Source of the DNA: Rhodoferax sp.
GTDB taxonomy: Bacteria; Pseudomonadota; Gammaproteobacteria; Burkholderiales; Burkholderiaceae_C
Length of the DNA stretch: 64,000 bases
Assembly (NCBI GenBank): GCA_024235935.1
Contig: JACKLL010000013.1
Coordinates: forward strand, 30,365 to 94,364
Direction of reading: 5' to 3'
In this document: positions 1 to 8,941 of the stretch, in pieces
How positions within the stretch are numbered: position 1 is the first letter of the stretch
Layout: the number at the start of each line of letters is the position of its first letter
The notes under the pieces: model-generated
Told to the model about the DNA's origin: nothing
Seen by the model: the letters and a program-made list of their open reading frames with translations, nothing else
The model's database searches: none
Translations under genes and position numbers: made by a program

Positions 1-1855
1 CGGCCTGAATAGGCAAATGTCACATAGCCGTTGCGCAGACACGGTGGCGGCCTGGCTCCGGCGTTTCATCCAAGGACTGGAACGGCACGAAGCAATCCGG
101 CAGCCTGACGATCTTCTCGCGCGCCAATGTCTGGTGGCGGCGCGATGTGGCGGTCGAACAGCACATAGTCGACCGCCGGCAGACCGGTGGTCCAGGCCGC
201 ACCGAGCCAAGTCACCTGGATCGGCGCCGGCTTCAGCGCAAAACACGCCCAGGCGCTCGTCGCGCATGTGGTTGCAGCCATCCACCAGAATGTCGATTCT
301 GGTCGGCGCGGATCAGCCGCGGCCTCGTTGTCCCCAGGCCGCGGATGTCGTGCCAATGGTCGAAGCAGCCGCGCGTGCCGGATGTCGTCATCCTCATTTG
401 ACGTTCGAATAAGCGTGCAGTTCGACCACCGCGTGGTCGTGGTTGGCGAACAACGGCAGAAATAGAAGCGTGAGGTGTGGCGCCGGAAATCGGGCGACAC
501 ATAGCCGACCCGGATGCGACGTCCTGGCGTGCGATCGTGCGCCGCTGAAGTCGGTCTCGCGGCCGGAAACCGATCGCCCCAGCGCACGAACTGCGCAAAG
601 ATGTCTGCGACGTCCATGTCCGGATGGTAGGACAGGTCGTACAGGTGCTTTTCCCACAAGATGCGGTCGTCAGGAAGCAGCGCCAATGCCTTGTCTGTCT
701 GGTCGCGCACATCGGTGAAGTCCGCCAACTTGGCCAGCGTGCTGCAAAGTCCCTGGTGCGCATAGGCCTGCGCCTGCAGGTGGTAAGGCGGGCCGATCAG
801 CGCGCTTTGCGCGTCCTGCAGCGCCAGGGTCTGCCGATAGCCGCCAGCGCATGACCAGCTGTCCGGACTCTTCATCGCGGTTTGGGCCAGGTGGTTGTAT
901 GCTGGGGGGCATAGTCAGGCTCGATCGCAGAGCGCGAGAAAACATCGATGCCTCGTCGATGCGCTCCTGTCTGAGCAAACGTGGCACCGAGGTTGACATG
1001 TGGCGGCGGCGAAGTTCGGCTGGTATTTGAGCGCCAGACGCAGGTGGACTTCCGACTCCACCGGACGGCCCTGGATCTGCAGCGCAAAACCCAGGTTGCT
1101 GTGGCACCCCATCATGCGGCGCCAGCACCACGGCCTGGCGCAAAGGGCTCCAGCGCCTGCTCGATCGGCCCCAGATTGATCAATGCCGCCCCATGGCCTT
1201 CCAGCCGAATCCATCCTGCGAAAGCGACGCGCCAGCGCCTCAGCTGGCCTCTTGCAGCAACCGGCGTCGAGTCTGTCCGACGCGAACATCGATTGACCGC
1301 GTCGACCTGCTGGAAGGCGGCTGCGCGACTCACGCGCGCGCCGGGATGCCGCTCGTGCCCGGCGTTGTGGACTGATGACGCTGGCTCCACGAGACGATCC
1401 ATCAGCTCCTGCGCGACGGCGGCTGGCATTCCCGATGCGCCGCCTGGTGCTCCAGGGCGTCCATCGCTCCGTCAAGATCGCCCGACTGCAACATCGCATC
1501 GAACCAACTGAGCCAGTAGGTCTGGTTTCCGGGCTGGCCGTCCAGCGCCTTGCGGAACAATGCGACGGCCGCCGCCGCATGCCCCGACTCCAGCGCGATC
1601 ACGGCCAGATTGTGGTTGGCATCGCCATGGTCCGGCGCCAACTCCAGAATCACGCGGTAGGCATCCTCGGCCTGCGCCAGGTCGCCCGCCACGGTGATAG
1701 GGCCAGAGCCACTTCCATGGCCTGGTGCACGGCGTCGCGATCTGCTGCGCAAGCGAGGCGTCCTGCGCCGGCTTGACCACCGGCGCACTGGGCTGCGCAC
1801 TGTCAGATGCGCTGTTATCGGATGGGCCGGAATCGTGGTTGGACATATCTAGCAT
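1..1855 (-). pseudogene. TPR / O-GlcNAc transferase (SPINDLY, GT41)-like protein, frame-disrupted and cut by window edge
   Basis: Read from 1855 downwards, the reverse strand gives pieces of one protein that jump between frames at least five times. The N-terminal part (about 1402-1700) reads as tetratricopeptide repeats, for example AEDAYRVILELAPDHGDAN. The part at 60-540 carries GT41 hallmarks: RIRVGYVSPDFR, then PIQVTWLG and TGLPAVDYVLFDR. Family knowledge: bacterial GT41 proteins add sugars to Ser/Thr, and copies beside flagellar genes are often assumed to modify flagellin. I infer such a role only from the position upstream of flhDC. The C-terminus lies off the left edge. The frame jumps may be sequencing errors or real decay. 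The start is near 1855 or at an in-frame ATG at 1846. Confidence 0.7.
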
Positions 1856-2187
1856 GGCTTGACAGGAACGCCAATCCGGACGCCCACAGTGAATGCGTTG
1901 AAAACCATCCCGGGCAAGCCTCGGGATGCATGGGGCGACGGGCTGGGGAAGCGTCCGCGGAACATGGCAACGAGCTTAGACATTCGCCGATCGAACGATC
2001 ACGCGAAAAGCGCACGGTTTGCAGCGCTTTTCAACGCCGCACCCCGAAGGCCATAGGCTTACCCTTACATCGCGTGCGACAAACCCTGACACAAGACACA
2101 TCCGTTTGCCGATTCAAGTTTTTGACCGGCCCATCACAATCGATCCCAGCGATGCAAACGGCGTCCCAGCAAACAGGAGACCTTTCC
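1856..2187. other. Intergenic region upstream of flhD
   Basis: These 332 bases separate the start of the broken glycosyltransferase gene (reverse) from flhD (forward). I see no credible gene: short open frames here lack family features and mostly overlap each other. The region must hold the flhDC promoter, but I could not pick out a convincing -35/-10 pair. A good ribosome-binding sequence, AGGAGA, sits 7 bases before the flhD ATG. Confidence 0.6.
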
Positions 2188-2514
2188 ATGACCAACGACC
2201 AGATTCTTGCCGAGATCCGTGAAGCCAACCTCACCTACCTGATGCTGGCCCAGAATCTGATCCGTTCGGACCGTGCCGAAGCGCTGTTCCGCCTGGGCAT
2301 GTCCGAAGAGTCGGCCGACCTGATCGCCGCACTGTCTCCCGCACAGATCCTCAAGATCGCGTCGGGCAACATGCTGCTGTGCCGATTCCGCGTGGATGAC
2401 GACATCGTGTGGAACCTGCTGACCAATCACACCACCAGCAAGGTCAACAACGACGCCACCAGCCGGCTGCATGCCAGCATCCTGATGTCAGGCCGCTTCG
2501 CAGAGACCCTGTAA
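2188..2514 (+). CDS. flhD: Flagellar transcriptional activator FlhD
   Basis: The 108-aa protein begins MTNDQILAEIREANLTYL and contains the FlhD core LMLAQNLIRSDRAEALFRLG. FlhD and FlhC form the hetero-hexamer that activates class II flagellar promoters with sigma-70. The open frame runs upstream to 1807, but the ATG at 2188 has the only good ribosome-binding site (AGGAGA) and gives the family's usual length. flhC follows after 37 bases, so the two are almost certainly co-transcribed up to the terminator at 3131. This is a firm call from sequence and synteny. Confidence 0.97.
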   Translation: MTNDQILAEIREANLTYLMLAQNLIRSDRAEALFRLGMSEESADLIAALSPAQILKIASGNMLLCRFRVDDDIVWNLLTNHTTSKVNNDATSRLHASILMSGRFAETL

Positions 2515-2551
2515 GGTTTCCCCTACAAGACCCTACCCGCAAAGAAGCACC

Positions 2552-3088
2552 ATGGCCACCAAGAGCGTCCTCAATGAATCTGTAGAAATAAGCCGCGCCG
2601 TCGCGCTGATCCATCTGGGCGCCCGGCTGCAAGTGCTGGAAAGCGAGACCAGCCTGTCGTACGAACGCCTGCTGCGGCTCTACAAGGAAGTCGCCGGCCG
2701 CTCGCCGTCCAAGGGCCAGCTGCCGTTCTCGACCGACTGGTTCCTGACCTGGCAGCCGAACATCCACGCCTCGCTGTTCCTCAACATCTATGAATATCTG
2801 GGCAAGGTCAGCGCGCTCGAGGACATCGACGCCGTGATGAAGGCCTTCCGGCTCTATTCCGAGCAGATCACCTGCTGCGACGTCGAACCCCTGCTGTCGA
2901 TCACCCGCGCCTGGCGTCTGGTGAAGTTCGTCAACAACCAGATGCTCACCCGCACGCCCTGCTCGCGTTGCGGAGGCCATTTCGTGACCGAACCGTACGA
3001 GAATGCCCGCCACTTCGTCTGCGGACTGTGCGAGCCACCTGCACGCGCGGGCAAAAGTGCCGCTGCCGGCGGAATTCTGCTGCACTGA
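2552..3088 (+). CDS. flhC: Flagellar transcriptional activator FlhC
   Basis: The 178-aa protein is the DNA-binding partner of FlhD. It starts MATKSVLNESVEISRAVALI and has the signature zinc-binding cysteines near the C-terminus: CSRCGG at about residue 137, followed by CGLC at about 157. Length matches the family. It lies 37 bases after flhD, and its transcript is probably ended by the hairpin at 3131-3154. FlhDC presence indicates the enteric/betaproteobacterial type of flagellar hierarchy rather than the FleQ type. Confidence 0.97.
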   Translation: MATKSVLNESVEISRAVALIHLGARLQVLESETSLSYERLLRLYKEVAGRSPSKGQLPFSTDWFLTWQPNIHASLFLNIYEYLGKVSALEDIDAVMKAFRLYSEQITCCDVEPLLSITRAWRLVKFVNNQMLTRTPCSRCGGHFVTEPYENARHFVCGLCEPPARAGKSAAAGGILLH

Positions 3089-3130
3089 AACCAGGCGCTG
3101 GCGCAATACGCGCCGGGTCAAAGCAGCATT

Positions 3131-3154
3131 AAGGGCCCCATTACGGGCCCTTTT
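3131..3154 (+). terminator. Rho-independent terminator after flhDC
   Basis: A perfect stem AAGGGCCC (3131-3138) and GGGCCCTT (3145-3152) closes a six-base loop CATTAC and runs into TTTT. It lies 43 bases after the flhC stop and before motA, so it should separate the flhDC transcript from motAB. Confidence 0.85.
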
Positions 3155-3251
3155 CGCGTTTTGGCCCTCCCGCAATTTCATAGAATGGCCCATCGCAATA
3201 CCGCGCCGATGCTGAACCGTCGGTGATGCTCCCCGCACCTACTCCGCACAC

Positions 3252-4112
3252 ATGCTAGTAATCATCGGCTACGTCGTCGCCATGGGGTGCATCTTTGGCG
3301 TGTACATCTTTCACGGTGGGAACATCGGCGTCATCCTGACGGCGCTCCCGTTCGAGTTGATCACCATCCTGGGGGCGGCGATGGGCGCCTTCGTGGTGAA
3401 CAACCAGCCCAAGGTGCTCAAGGCCACGATTGCGCTGATCCCGCAGGCGCTCAAAGGCTCCAAATACACCAAGGCCCGCTATCTGGAACTGATGGCGCTG
3501 CTCTACGACATCCTGCAAAAGGCCCGCAAGGAAGGCCTGATGGCGATCGAAAAGGATGTCGAGACGCCCGGCGAGTCGGAGATATTCAACAAATACCCCA
3601 CGGTGGGCGGCGACCACCATGTGGTGGAGTTCATGACCGACTACCTGCGCATGATGGTCTCCGGCAACCTCAATGCCCATGAAATCGAGTCCCTGATGGA
3701 CAGCGAAATCGACACCCACCACCAGGAGGCACACGCGCCGATTGCCGCCATTGCGCGCCTGGCCGGCGCCCTGCCGGCCTTCGGCATCGTGGCCGCCGTG
3801 CTGGGCGTGGTCAACACCATGGGCTCGGTGGGCCAGCCGCCCGCCGTGCTGGGCGGCATGATCGCCTCCGCACTGGTCGGAACCTTTCTTGGCATTCTGC
3901 TGGCCTATGGTGTGGTGGAGCCGCTGGGCGGCCTGCTCGAGCAGAAGTCGGAAGACGCCGCGAAGGAGTTGCAGTGCATCAAGACCACGCTGCTGGCCAG
4001 CATGCAGGGCTACAACCCCTCCACCGCCATCGAATTCGGCCGCAAGGTGTTGTTCTCGACCGAGCGCCCGAGCTTCGTCGAGCTCGAAGCCCACGTGCGC
4101 GGCAAGAAGTAG
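3252..4112 (+). CDS. motA: Flagellar motor stator protein MotA
   Basis: The 286-aa inner-membrane protein forms the ion channel of the stator with MotB. It shows the MotA pattern: an N-terminal membrane pair (MLVIIGYVVAMGCIFGVYIF and a second helix near residue 35), a large charged cytoplasmic loop, and two C-terminal helices carrying the conserved prolines in LPAFGIVAAVLGVV and AYGVVEPLGG. Length fits the family. motB follows 32 bases later. A separate promoter after the flhDC terminator is expected, but I did not find a convincing sigma-28 box. Confidence 0.96.
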   Translation: MLVIIGYVVAMGCIFGVYIFHGGNIGVILTALPFELITILGAAMGAFVVNNQPKVLKATIALIPQALKGSKYTKARYLELMALLYDILQKARKEGLMAIEKDVETPGESEIFNKYPTVGGDHHVVEFMTDYLRMMVSGNLNAHEIESLMDSEIDTHHQEAHAPIAAIARLAGALPAFGIVAAVLGVVNTMGSVGQPPAVLGGMIASALVGTFLGILLAYGVVEPLGGLLEQKSEDAAKELQCIKTTLLASMQGYNPSTAIEFGRKVLFSTERPSFVELEAHVRGKK

Positions 4113-4144
4113 CCGGATAAACGGGGCACGGATCCGCAACCACC

Positions 4145-5089
4145 ATGGCCACCGACGCCAAGAAGCTCCAACCCATCATCATCAAGCGGGTGAAGAAAGG
4201 CGGCCACGCCGTGCATGGTGGCGCCTGGAAGATCGCCTACGCCGACTTCGTGACCGCGATGATGGCGTTCTTCCTGCTGATGTGGCTGCTGGGCTCGACC
4301 AGTGAAGGTGACAAGAAAGGCCTGTCGGACTACTTTTCGGCGCCGCTCAAAGTGTCGATGATGGGCGGCACCGGCGCCGGCGCCAGCAACAGCGTCATCC
4401 AGGGCGGTGGCGCGGATCTGACCAAATCCGTCGGCCAGAACTCCAAGAACGAACCCACCGACCCGATCGCACGCAAGGCGGCTGCCGACGCTGCCCGCGC
4501 AGAACTGGCCAAGCAGGACAACCGCAAGCTGTCGGTGCTGCGCGACAAGATCAGTTCGCTGATCGCCAACAACCCCAAACTGGCCGAATTCAAGGCGCAG
4601 ATCCGGCTCGAGATCACGCCTGACGGTCTGCAGATCCAGATCGTCGACGACCAGAGCCGGCCGATGTTCGATGTCGGAAGCGCGCTGGTCAAGGTCTACA
4701 TGCGCGACATCCTGCGCGAAATCGGCAGCGCCCTGAACGGCGTCGAAAACAAGATCAGCCTCGATGGCCATACCGACGCCAGCCCCTATGGCAGCGGCGA
4801 GCGCGGCTACAGCAACTGGGAGCTGTCGTCCGACCGGGCCAACGCCTCGCGCCGCGAACTGGTGGCCGCCGGCATGCCGGACGACAAGCTGGCGCGCGTC
4901 ACCGGCATGGCTTCGAGCAACCTGCTCGAACCGCAGAACCCGCTCAGTCCGGTGAACCGGCGCATCAGCATTCTGGTCATGACACGCGAGGCCGAAGAGC
5001 GCTTGCTGGGCGGAGCCCGCACCCCGGTCGATCTGAACGCGCAGGCGCCGGAGCCGGCCGCCGCCGTCAGCGCTGCCGTCCCCCGTTGA
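4145..5089 (+). CDS. motB: Flagellar motor stator protein MotB
   Basis: The 314-aa protein anchors the stator to peptidoglycan. It has a short cytoplasmic basic start (KPIIIKRVKKG region), one membrane helix containing the ion-binding aspartate in AYADFVTAMMAFFLLMWLLG, a low-complexity linker, and an OmpA-like peptidoglycan-binding domain at about residues 150-280 with SLDGHTDASPYG. It directly follows motA. The alanine/proline-rich C-terminal tail is typical and carries no known function. Confidence 0.96.
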   Translation: MATDAKKLQPIIIKRVKKGGHAVHGGAWKIAYADFVTAMMAFFLLMWLLGSTSEGDKKGLSDYFSAPLKVSMMGGTGAGASNSVIQGGGADLTKSVGQNSKNEPTDPIARKAAADAARAELAKQDNRKLSVLRDKISSLIANNPKLAEFKAQIRLEITPDGLQIQIVDDQSRPMFDVGSALVKVYMRDILREIGSALNGVENKISLDGHTDASPYGSGERGYSNWELSSDRANASRRELVAAGMPDDKLARVTGMASSNLLEPQNPLSPVNRRISILVMTREAEERLLGGARTPVDLNAQAPEPAAAVSAAVPR

Positions 5090-5145
5090 ACCGGTCGTGG
5101 GCCGTTTGGTCATAATCGACCGGGTGAACAGCAAAAACATCCGCC

Positions 5146-5535
5146 ATGGCCAGTGACCTGCGTTTTCTGGTCGTCGACGACTTTTCGACCATGCGTCGGA
5201 TCGTCTGCAACCTGCTCAAGGACAGCGGGTTCACGGAGCTGGAAGAGGCCGAAGACGGGAATGCGGCGCTGGCAAAGCTGCGCAACGGGCACTTTGACTT
5301 TGTCGTGTGCGACATCAACATGCCCAACGTCAACGGCTTGCAAATGCTGGCCGAGGCCAAGAAGGACCCGGCCCTCAAGCACATCCCCATCCTGATGGTA
5401 ACCGCCGAAGCGCGCAAGGAAGACATCCTGCTGGCCGCGCAACTGGGTGCCGCAGGCTACGTGGTCAAACCTTTCACCAAGGCCATCCTCGAGGAAAAAG
5501 TGATCTACATCCTCAAGAAGCTCGGCCTGCAATAG
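5146..5535 (+). CDS. cheY: Chemotaxis response regulator CheY
   Basis: The 129-aa protein is a single receiver domain with every CheY landmark: the acidic pair in LVVDDFSTMRRIV, the phospho-acceptor aspartate in VVCDINMPNVNG, the threonine in ILMVTAEARKED and the lysine in GYVVKPFT. Phosphorylated CheY binds the motor switch and reverses rotation. It sits 56 bases after motB and 173 bases before flhB. That following gap is where many betaproteobacteria carry cheZ, which is absent here. Confidence 0.94.
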   Translation: MASDLRFLVVDDFSTMRRIVCNLLKDSGFTELEEAEDGNAALAKLRNGHFDFVVCDINMPNVNGLQMLAEAKKDPALKHIPILMVTAEARKEDILLAAQLGAAGYVVKPFTKAILEEKVIYILKKLGLQ

Positions 5536-5708
5536 ATCCCCGCGCGCCGCGCCGGCGCAGCACCTCCCGGCGCCGCAGACACCTTGTGCCGGTCTGGCGC
5601 CGTCCGGCATGCAAACAAGCATGAAGTGACCGGTCATCGGCCGCCTTTTCGGGCTTTAGTCTGGCCGTCCCCTGATGACAATCGTGGAACCACCACATCC
5701 CGAGCGTC

Positions 5709-6860
5709 ATGGAATCCAACAGCCAGGACCGGAACCTCCCGGCAACCGAGCGCAAGCTCCAGAAAGCCATCGACGATGGACAGGTCACGCGCTCGCGCGA
5801 TCTGGGCCATCTCGCGGTGCTGGGCGTGGGTGCGCTGATGCTGCTGGCACTGGCGCCCACCATGCTCGAACGCCTGCAGTTGCACATGGCGCGCCAGCTG
5901 TCGTTCGACGCAGAAGCGGTGCGCCTGCCTGGCGCCATGCTGGACCGGCTGCAGGACATGGCGGTCTGGGCTGCGATCGGCTGCACCCTGTTTGCCAGCG
6001 CAATCATCGTCGCCATCATTCTGAGCAACATCGCCGTCGGCGGCTGGGTCAACTCCTCCAAGCCACTGGTCCCCGACATCAGCCGCATCAACCCCCTGAG
6101 CGGCTTCGGGCGCCTGTTCACCAAGGACAAGCTGAGCGAGGTCGGCAAGATGCTGCTGATCATCATCGTATTGACCATCATCGGCGTGGTCTACATGGCC
6201 ATGACGATCCAGCCCGTGGCATCGCTGATCATGCAGCCATCGGCGGCGGCGCTGCAGTACATGAGCGACTGGCTGACGAACGGCATGGGCCTGATGCTGC
6301 TGCTGATGCTGCTGGTGGCCGCGATCGACGTACCGCTGCAGAAATTCCTGCACAAATCGCGCCTGAAGATGTCGCACCAGGAATTCAAGCAGGAACACAA
6401 GGAGTCGGACGGCAACCCGCACGTCAAGGGCCGGCTGCGCCAGCGCCAGCGCGAGCTGTCCCAAAGCGGCAGCGTGGCGGCCGTCCCCAAGGCCGACTTC
6501 GTCGTCATGAATCCGACCCACTTTGCCGTGGCGATCCGCTACGACGAAAAGACCATGCATGCGCCCCAGGTCATCTCCAAGGGCGCCGACCTGATCGCGA
6601 TGCGCATCCGCGACCTGGCACGCACCCATGCGATCCCGGTGCTGCAGTCGCCGATGCTGGCGCGGGCGCTGTACGCCAATGCCGAGATCGGCCAGGACAT
6701 CCCCTCCAGCCTGTACACCGCCGTGGCGCAAGTGCTGGCCTACGTCTATCGGCTCAAGGCCGCACTGCGGGGCGAAGCGCCGATGCCGGGCGAGCCGCCC
6801 GTGCCTGAAGTTCCGGTCGAACTCGATCCGCAGTCGCGCGTTGCGCAAAGGCCACAATGA
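5709..6860 (+). CDS. flhB: Flagellar export apparatus protein FlhB
   Basis: The 383-aa protein is the substrate-specificity switch of the flagellar type III export gate. The N-terminal half has four membrane helices. The cytoplasmic half carries the self-cleavage motif NPTH at about residue 268 (VVMNPTHFAVAIRYDEKTM). The start MESNSQDRNLPATERKLQKA is typical of FlhB. The stop overlaps the flhA start (ATGA), so flhB and flhA are translationally coupled. The C-terminal proline-rich extension varies across the family. Confidence 0.97.
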   Translation: MESNSQDRNLPATERKLQKAIDDGQVTRSRDLGHLAVLGVGALMLLALAPTMLERLQLHMARQLSFDAEAVRLPGAMLDRLQDMAVWAAIGCTLFASAIIVAIILSNIAVGGWVNSSKPLVPDISRINPLSGFGRLFTKDKLSEVGKMLLIIIVLTIIGVVYMAMTIQPVASLIMQPSAAALQYMSDWLTNGMGLMLLLMLLVAAIDVPLQKFLHKSRLKMSHQEFKQEHKESDGNPHVKGRLRQRQRELSQSGSVAAVPKADFVVMNPTHFAVAIRYDEKTMHAPQVISKGADLIAMRIRDLARTHAIPVLQSPMLARALYANAEIGQDIPSSLYTAVAQVLAYVYRLKAALRGEAPMPGEPPVPEVPVELDPQSRVAQRPQ

Positions 6861-8941
6861 ACCCGCTGATCAAGAACCTGCAGACCGTCCTGGGGCCTTA
6901 CGCCAACTTCGCCAAGGGCGCGTCCGCGCCTGCACTGGTGATCGCCGTGCTGGCGATGATGGTCCTGCCCCTGCCCCCGGGGCTGCTCGACGTCTTTTTC
7001 ACCATCAACATTGCCGTGGCACTGATGGTGATGATGGTCGCCGCCTACATGTTGCGGCCCCTGGACTTTGCGGCGTTCCCTGCCGTGCTGTTGCTCACGA
7101 CGCTGATGCGCCTGTCGCTGAACGTGGCCTCGACCCGGGTCGTGCTGATGGACGGCCATACCGGCCCCGGCGCAGCCGGCGCGGTGATCGAGGCTTTTGG
7201 CCACTTCCTGATCGGCGGCAACTTTGCGGTCGGTCTGATCGTGTTCCTGATCCTGGTGGTCATCAACTTTGTCGTGATCACCAAGGGTGCGGAGCGTATC
7301 GCCGAGGTGTCGGCCCGCTTTGCCCTGGATGCGATGCCCGGCAAGCAGATGGCCGTGGATGCCGACCTCAACGCCGGCACGATTGACGAGAAGGAAGCCA
7401 AGCGCCGGCGCGCCGAAGTCTCCGAAGAGGCCGACTTCTACGGCTCGATGGATGGTGCCTCCAAGTTCGTGCGCGGCGACGCCGTCGCCGGCATCCTGAT
7501 CCTGCTGATCAATATTCTGGGCGGCTTCACGGTCGGCGTGCTGCAGCATGGCCTGAGCGCATCGCAGGCCGCCGACAGCTACATTCTGCTGGCGGTCGGT
7601 GACGCACTGGTTGCGCAGATCCCGGGCCTGCTGATTTCAGTCGCCGCCGCCATGGTCGTCTCGCGCGTCGGCAAGGAGCAGGACCTCGGACGCCAGATCG
7701 TGCACCAGATGTTCGTGTCGCCGCGGGTGCTGGGCATTGCGGGTGGCATTCTGTTCGTGCTCGGCGTCATCCCCGGCATGCCACACCTGGTGTTCCTGTC
7801 CATCGCCTCGGTGCTGGGCTACATCTCCTGGGTGCTGGCGCACAAGGTCGTGGCGCCGGAGCCGGAAGCGGCTGGTGATGCCGCGCCGGTCAACGATGGC
7901 GAAGCCAGCTGGGACGACCTGCAACCGGTCGACCAGTTGGGGCTGGAGCTGGGCTACCGCCTGATCGCGCTGGTCGACAAGACGCGCCAGGGCGACCTGC
8001 TCAACCGCATCAAGGGGGTTCGCAAGAAGTTCGCCCAGGAGGTCGGATTCCTGCCCCCGGCGGTGCATGTACGCGACAACCTGGAGCTCAAGCCCAGTGG
8101 CTACCGCATCACGCTGCGCGGCGTCATCGTCGGCGAAGGTGAGGCCTTCCCTGGCATGTTCCTGGCCATCAACCCCGGCGGCATCACGACACCTCTGATC
8201 GGCACGGCGACAACCGACCCGGCCTTCGGGCTGCCAGCACACTGGATCGACGAGCGCCAGAAGGAAGCGGCGCAAATGGCCGGCTTTACGGTTGTTGATT
8301 CCGAGACCGTGATGGCCACCCATTTGTCACACTTGATGCAGGTGCAGGCCTCGCGTTTGCTGAGCCGTACCGAGACCCAGCAACTGGTCGACCATGTCGC
8401 CAAGCTGGCCCCCAAACTGATCGAGGAAGTCGTCCCGAAAATGGTGTCCATCGCGGTGTTTCAGAAAGTCCTGCAGCTGCTGCTGGACGAATCGGTGCAC
8501 ATCCGCGACATCCGCACCATCGTCGAGTCGCTGGCCGAGCATGCGGCCACCATTTCCGACCCGGCCGAGCTGGCCAAGCGGATCCGGGTCGCGCTGTCGC
8601 CGGCCATCGTGCAGCAGATCTATGGCCCGTCCCGCGAACTCAACGTGATCGCCATCGACCCGCCGCTCGAGCGCCTGCTGGTCCAGGCGCTGGGCAATGC
8701 CGCCGGCCCGGCACTCGATCCCGGGGTGGCCGACATGTTCACCCGCAATGCGGCCGAGGTCGCACTCAAACAGGAAGAAAGCGGAGTCCCGGCCTGCCTG
8801 CTGGTGCCCGACCCGATCCGCGGCGCAATTGCCCGCCTGGTGCGCCGTGTGGCGCCCCGCCTGCAGGTACTGGCCCACAGCGAAATTCCTGAGACCCACA
8901 CAATCCGTATCGGACCCATTCTGCGAGGTGCAGCATCATGA
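6857..8941 (+). CDS. flhA: Flagellar export gate protein FlhA
   Basis: The 694-aa protein is the main export-gate component. The first half is hydrophobic with about eight membrane helices, and it contains the FHIPEP-family signature around RFALDAMPGKQMAVDADLNA with the following basic loop. The second half is the cytoplasmic docking platform for chaperone-substrate complexes. It overlaps flhB upstream and flhF downstream by four bases each, giving a tight flhB-flhA-flhF run. Confidence 0.97.
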   Translation: MNPLIKNLQTVLGPYANFAKGASAPALVIAVLAMMVLPLPPGLLDVFFTINIAVALMVMMVAAYMLRPLDFAAFPAVLLLTTLMRLSLNVASTRVVLMDGHTGPGAAGAVIEAFGHFLIGGNFAVGLIVFLILVVINFVVITKGAERIAEVSARFALDAMPGKQMAVDADLNAGTIDEKEAKRRRAEVSEEADFYGSMDGASKFVRGDAVAGILILLINILGGFTVGVLQHGLSASQAADSYILLAVGDALVAQIPGLLISVAAAMVVSRVGKEQDLGRQIVHQMFVSPRVLGIAGGILFVLGVIPGMPHLVFLSIASVLGYISWVLAHKVVAPEPEAAGDAAPVNDGEASWDDLQPVDQLGLELGYRLIALVDKTRQGDLLNRIKGVRKKFAQEVGFLPPAVHVRDNLELKPSGYRITLRGVIVGEGEAFPGMFLAINPGGITTPLIGTATTDPAFGLPAHWIDERQKEAAQMAGFTVVDSETVMATHLSHLMQVQASRLLSRTETQQLVDHVAKLAPKLIEEVVPKMVSIAVFQKVLQLLLDESVHIRDIRTIVESLAEHAATISDPAELAKRIRVALSPAIVQQIYGPSRELNVIAIDPPLERLLVQALGNAAGPALDPGVADMFTRNAAEVALKQEESGVPACLLVPDPIRGAIARLVRRVAPRLQVLAHSEIPETHTIRIGPILRGAAS

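Noticed and set aside
1807..2187. N-terminal extension of FlhD
   Set aside because: The extra 127 residues have no FlhD similarity, and a good ribosome-binding site precedes ATG 2188.
3180..3250. Sigma-28 promoter upstream of motA
   Set aside because: GCCGATG occurs, but no acceptable -35 lies 11 bases upstream.
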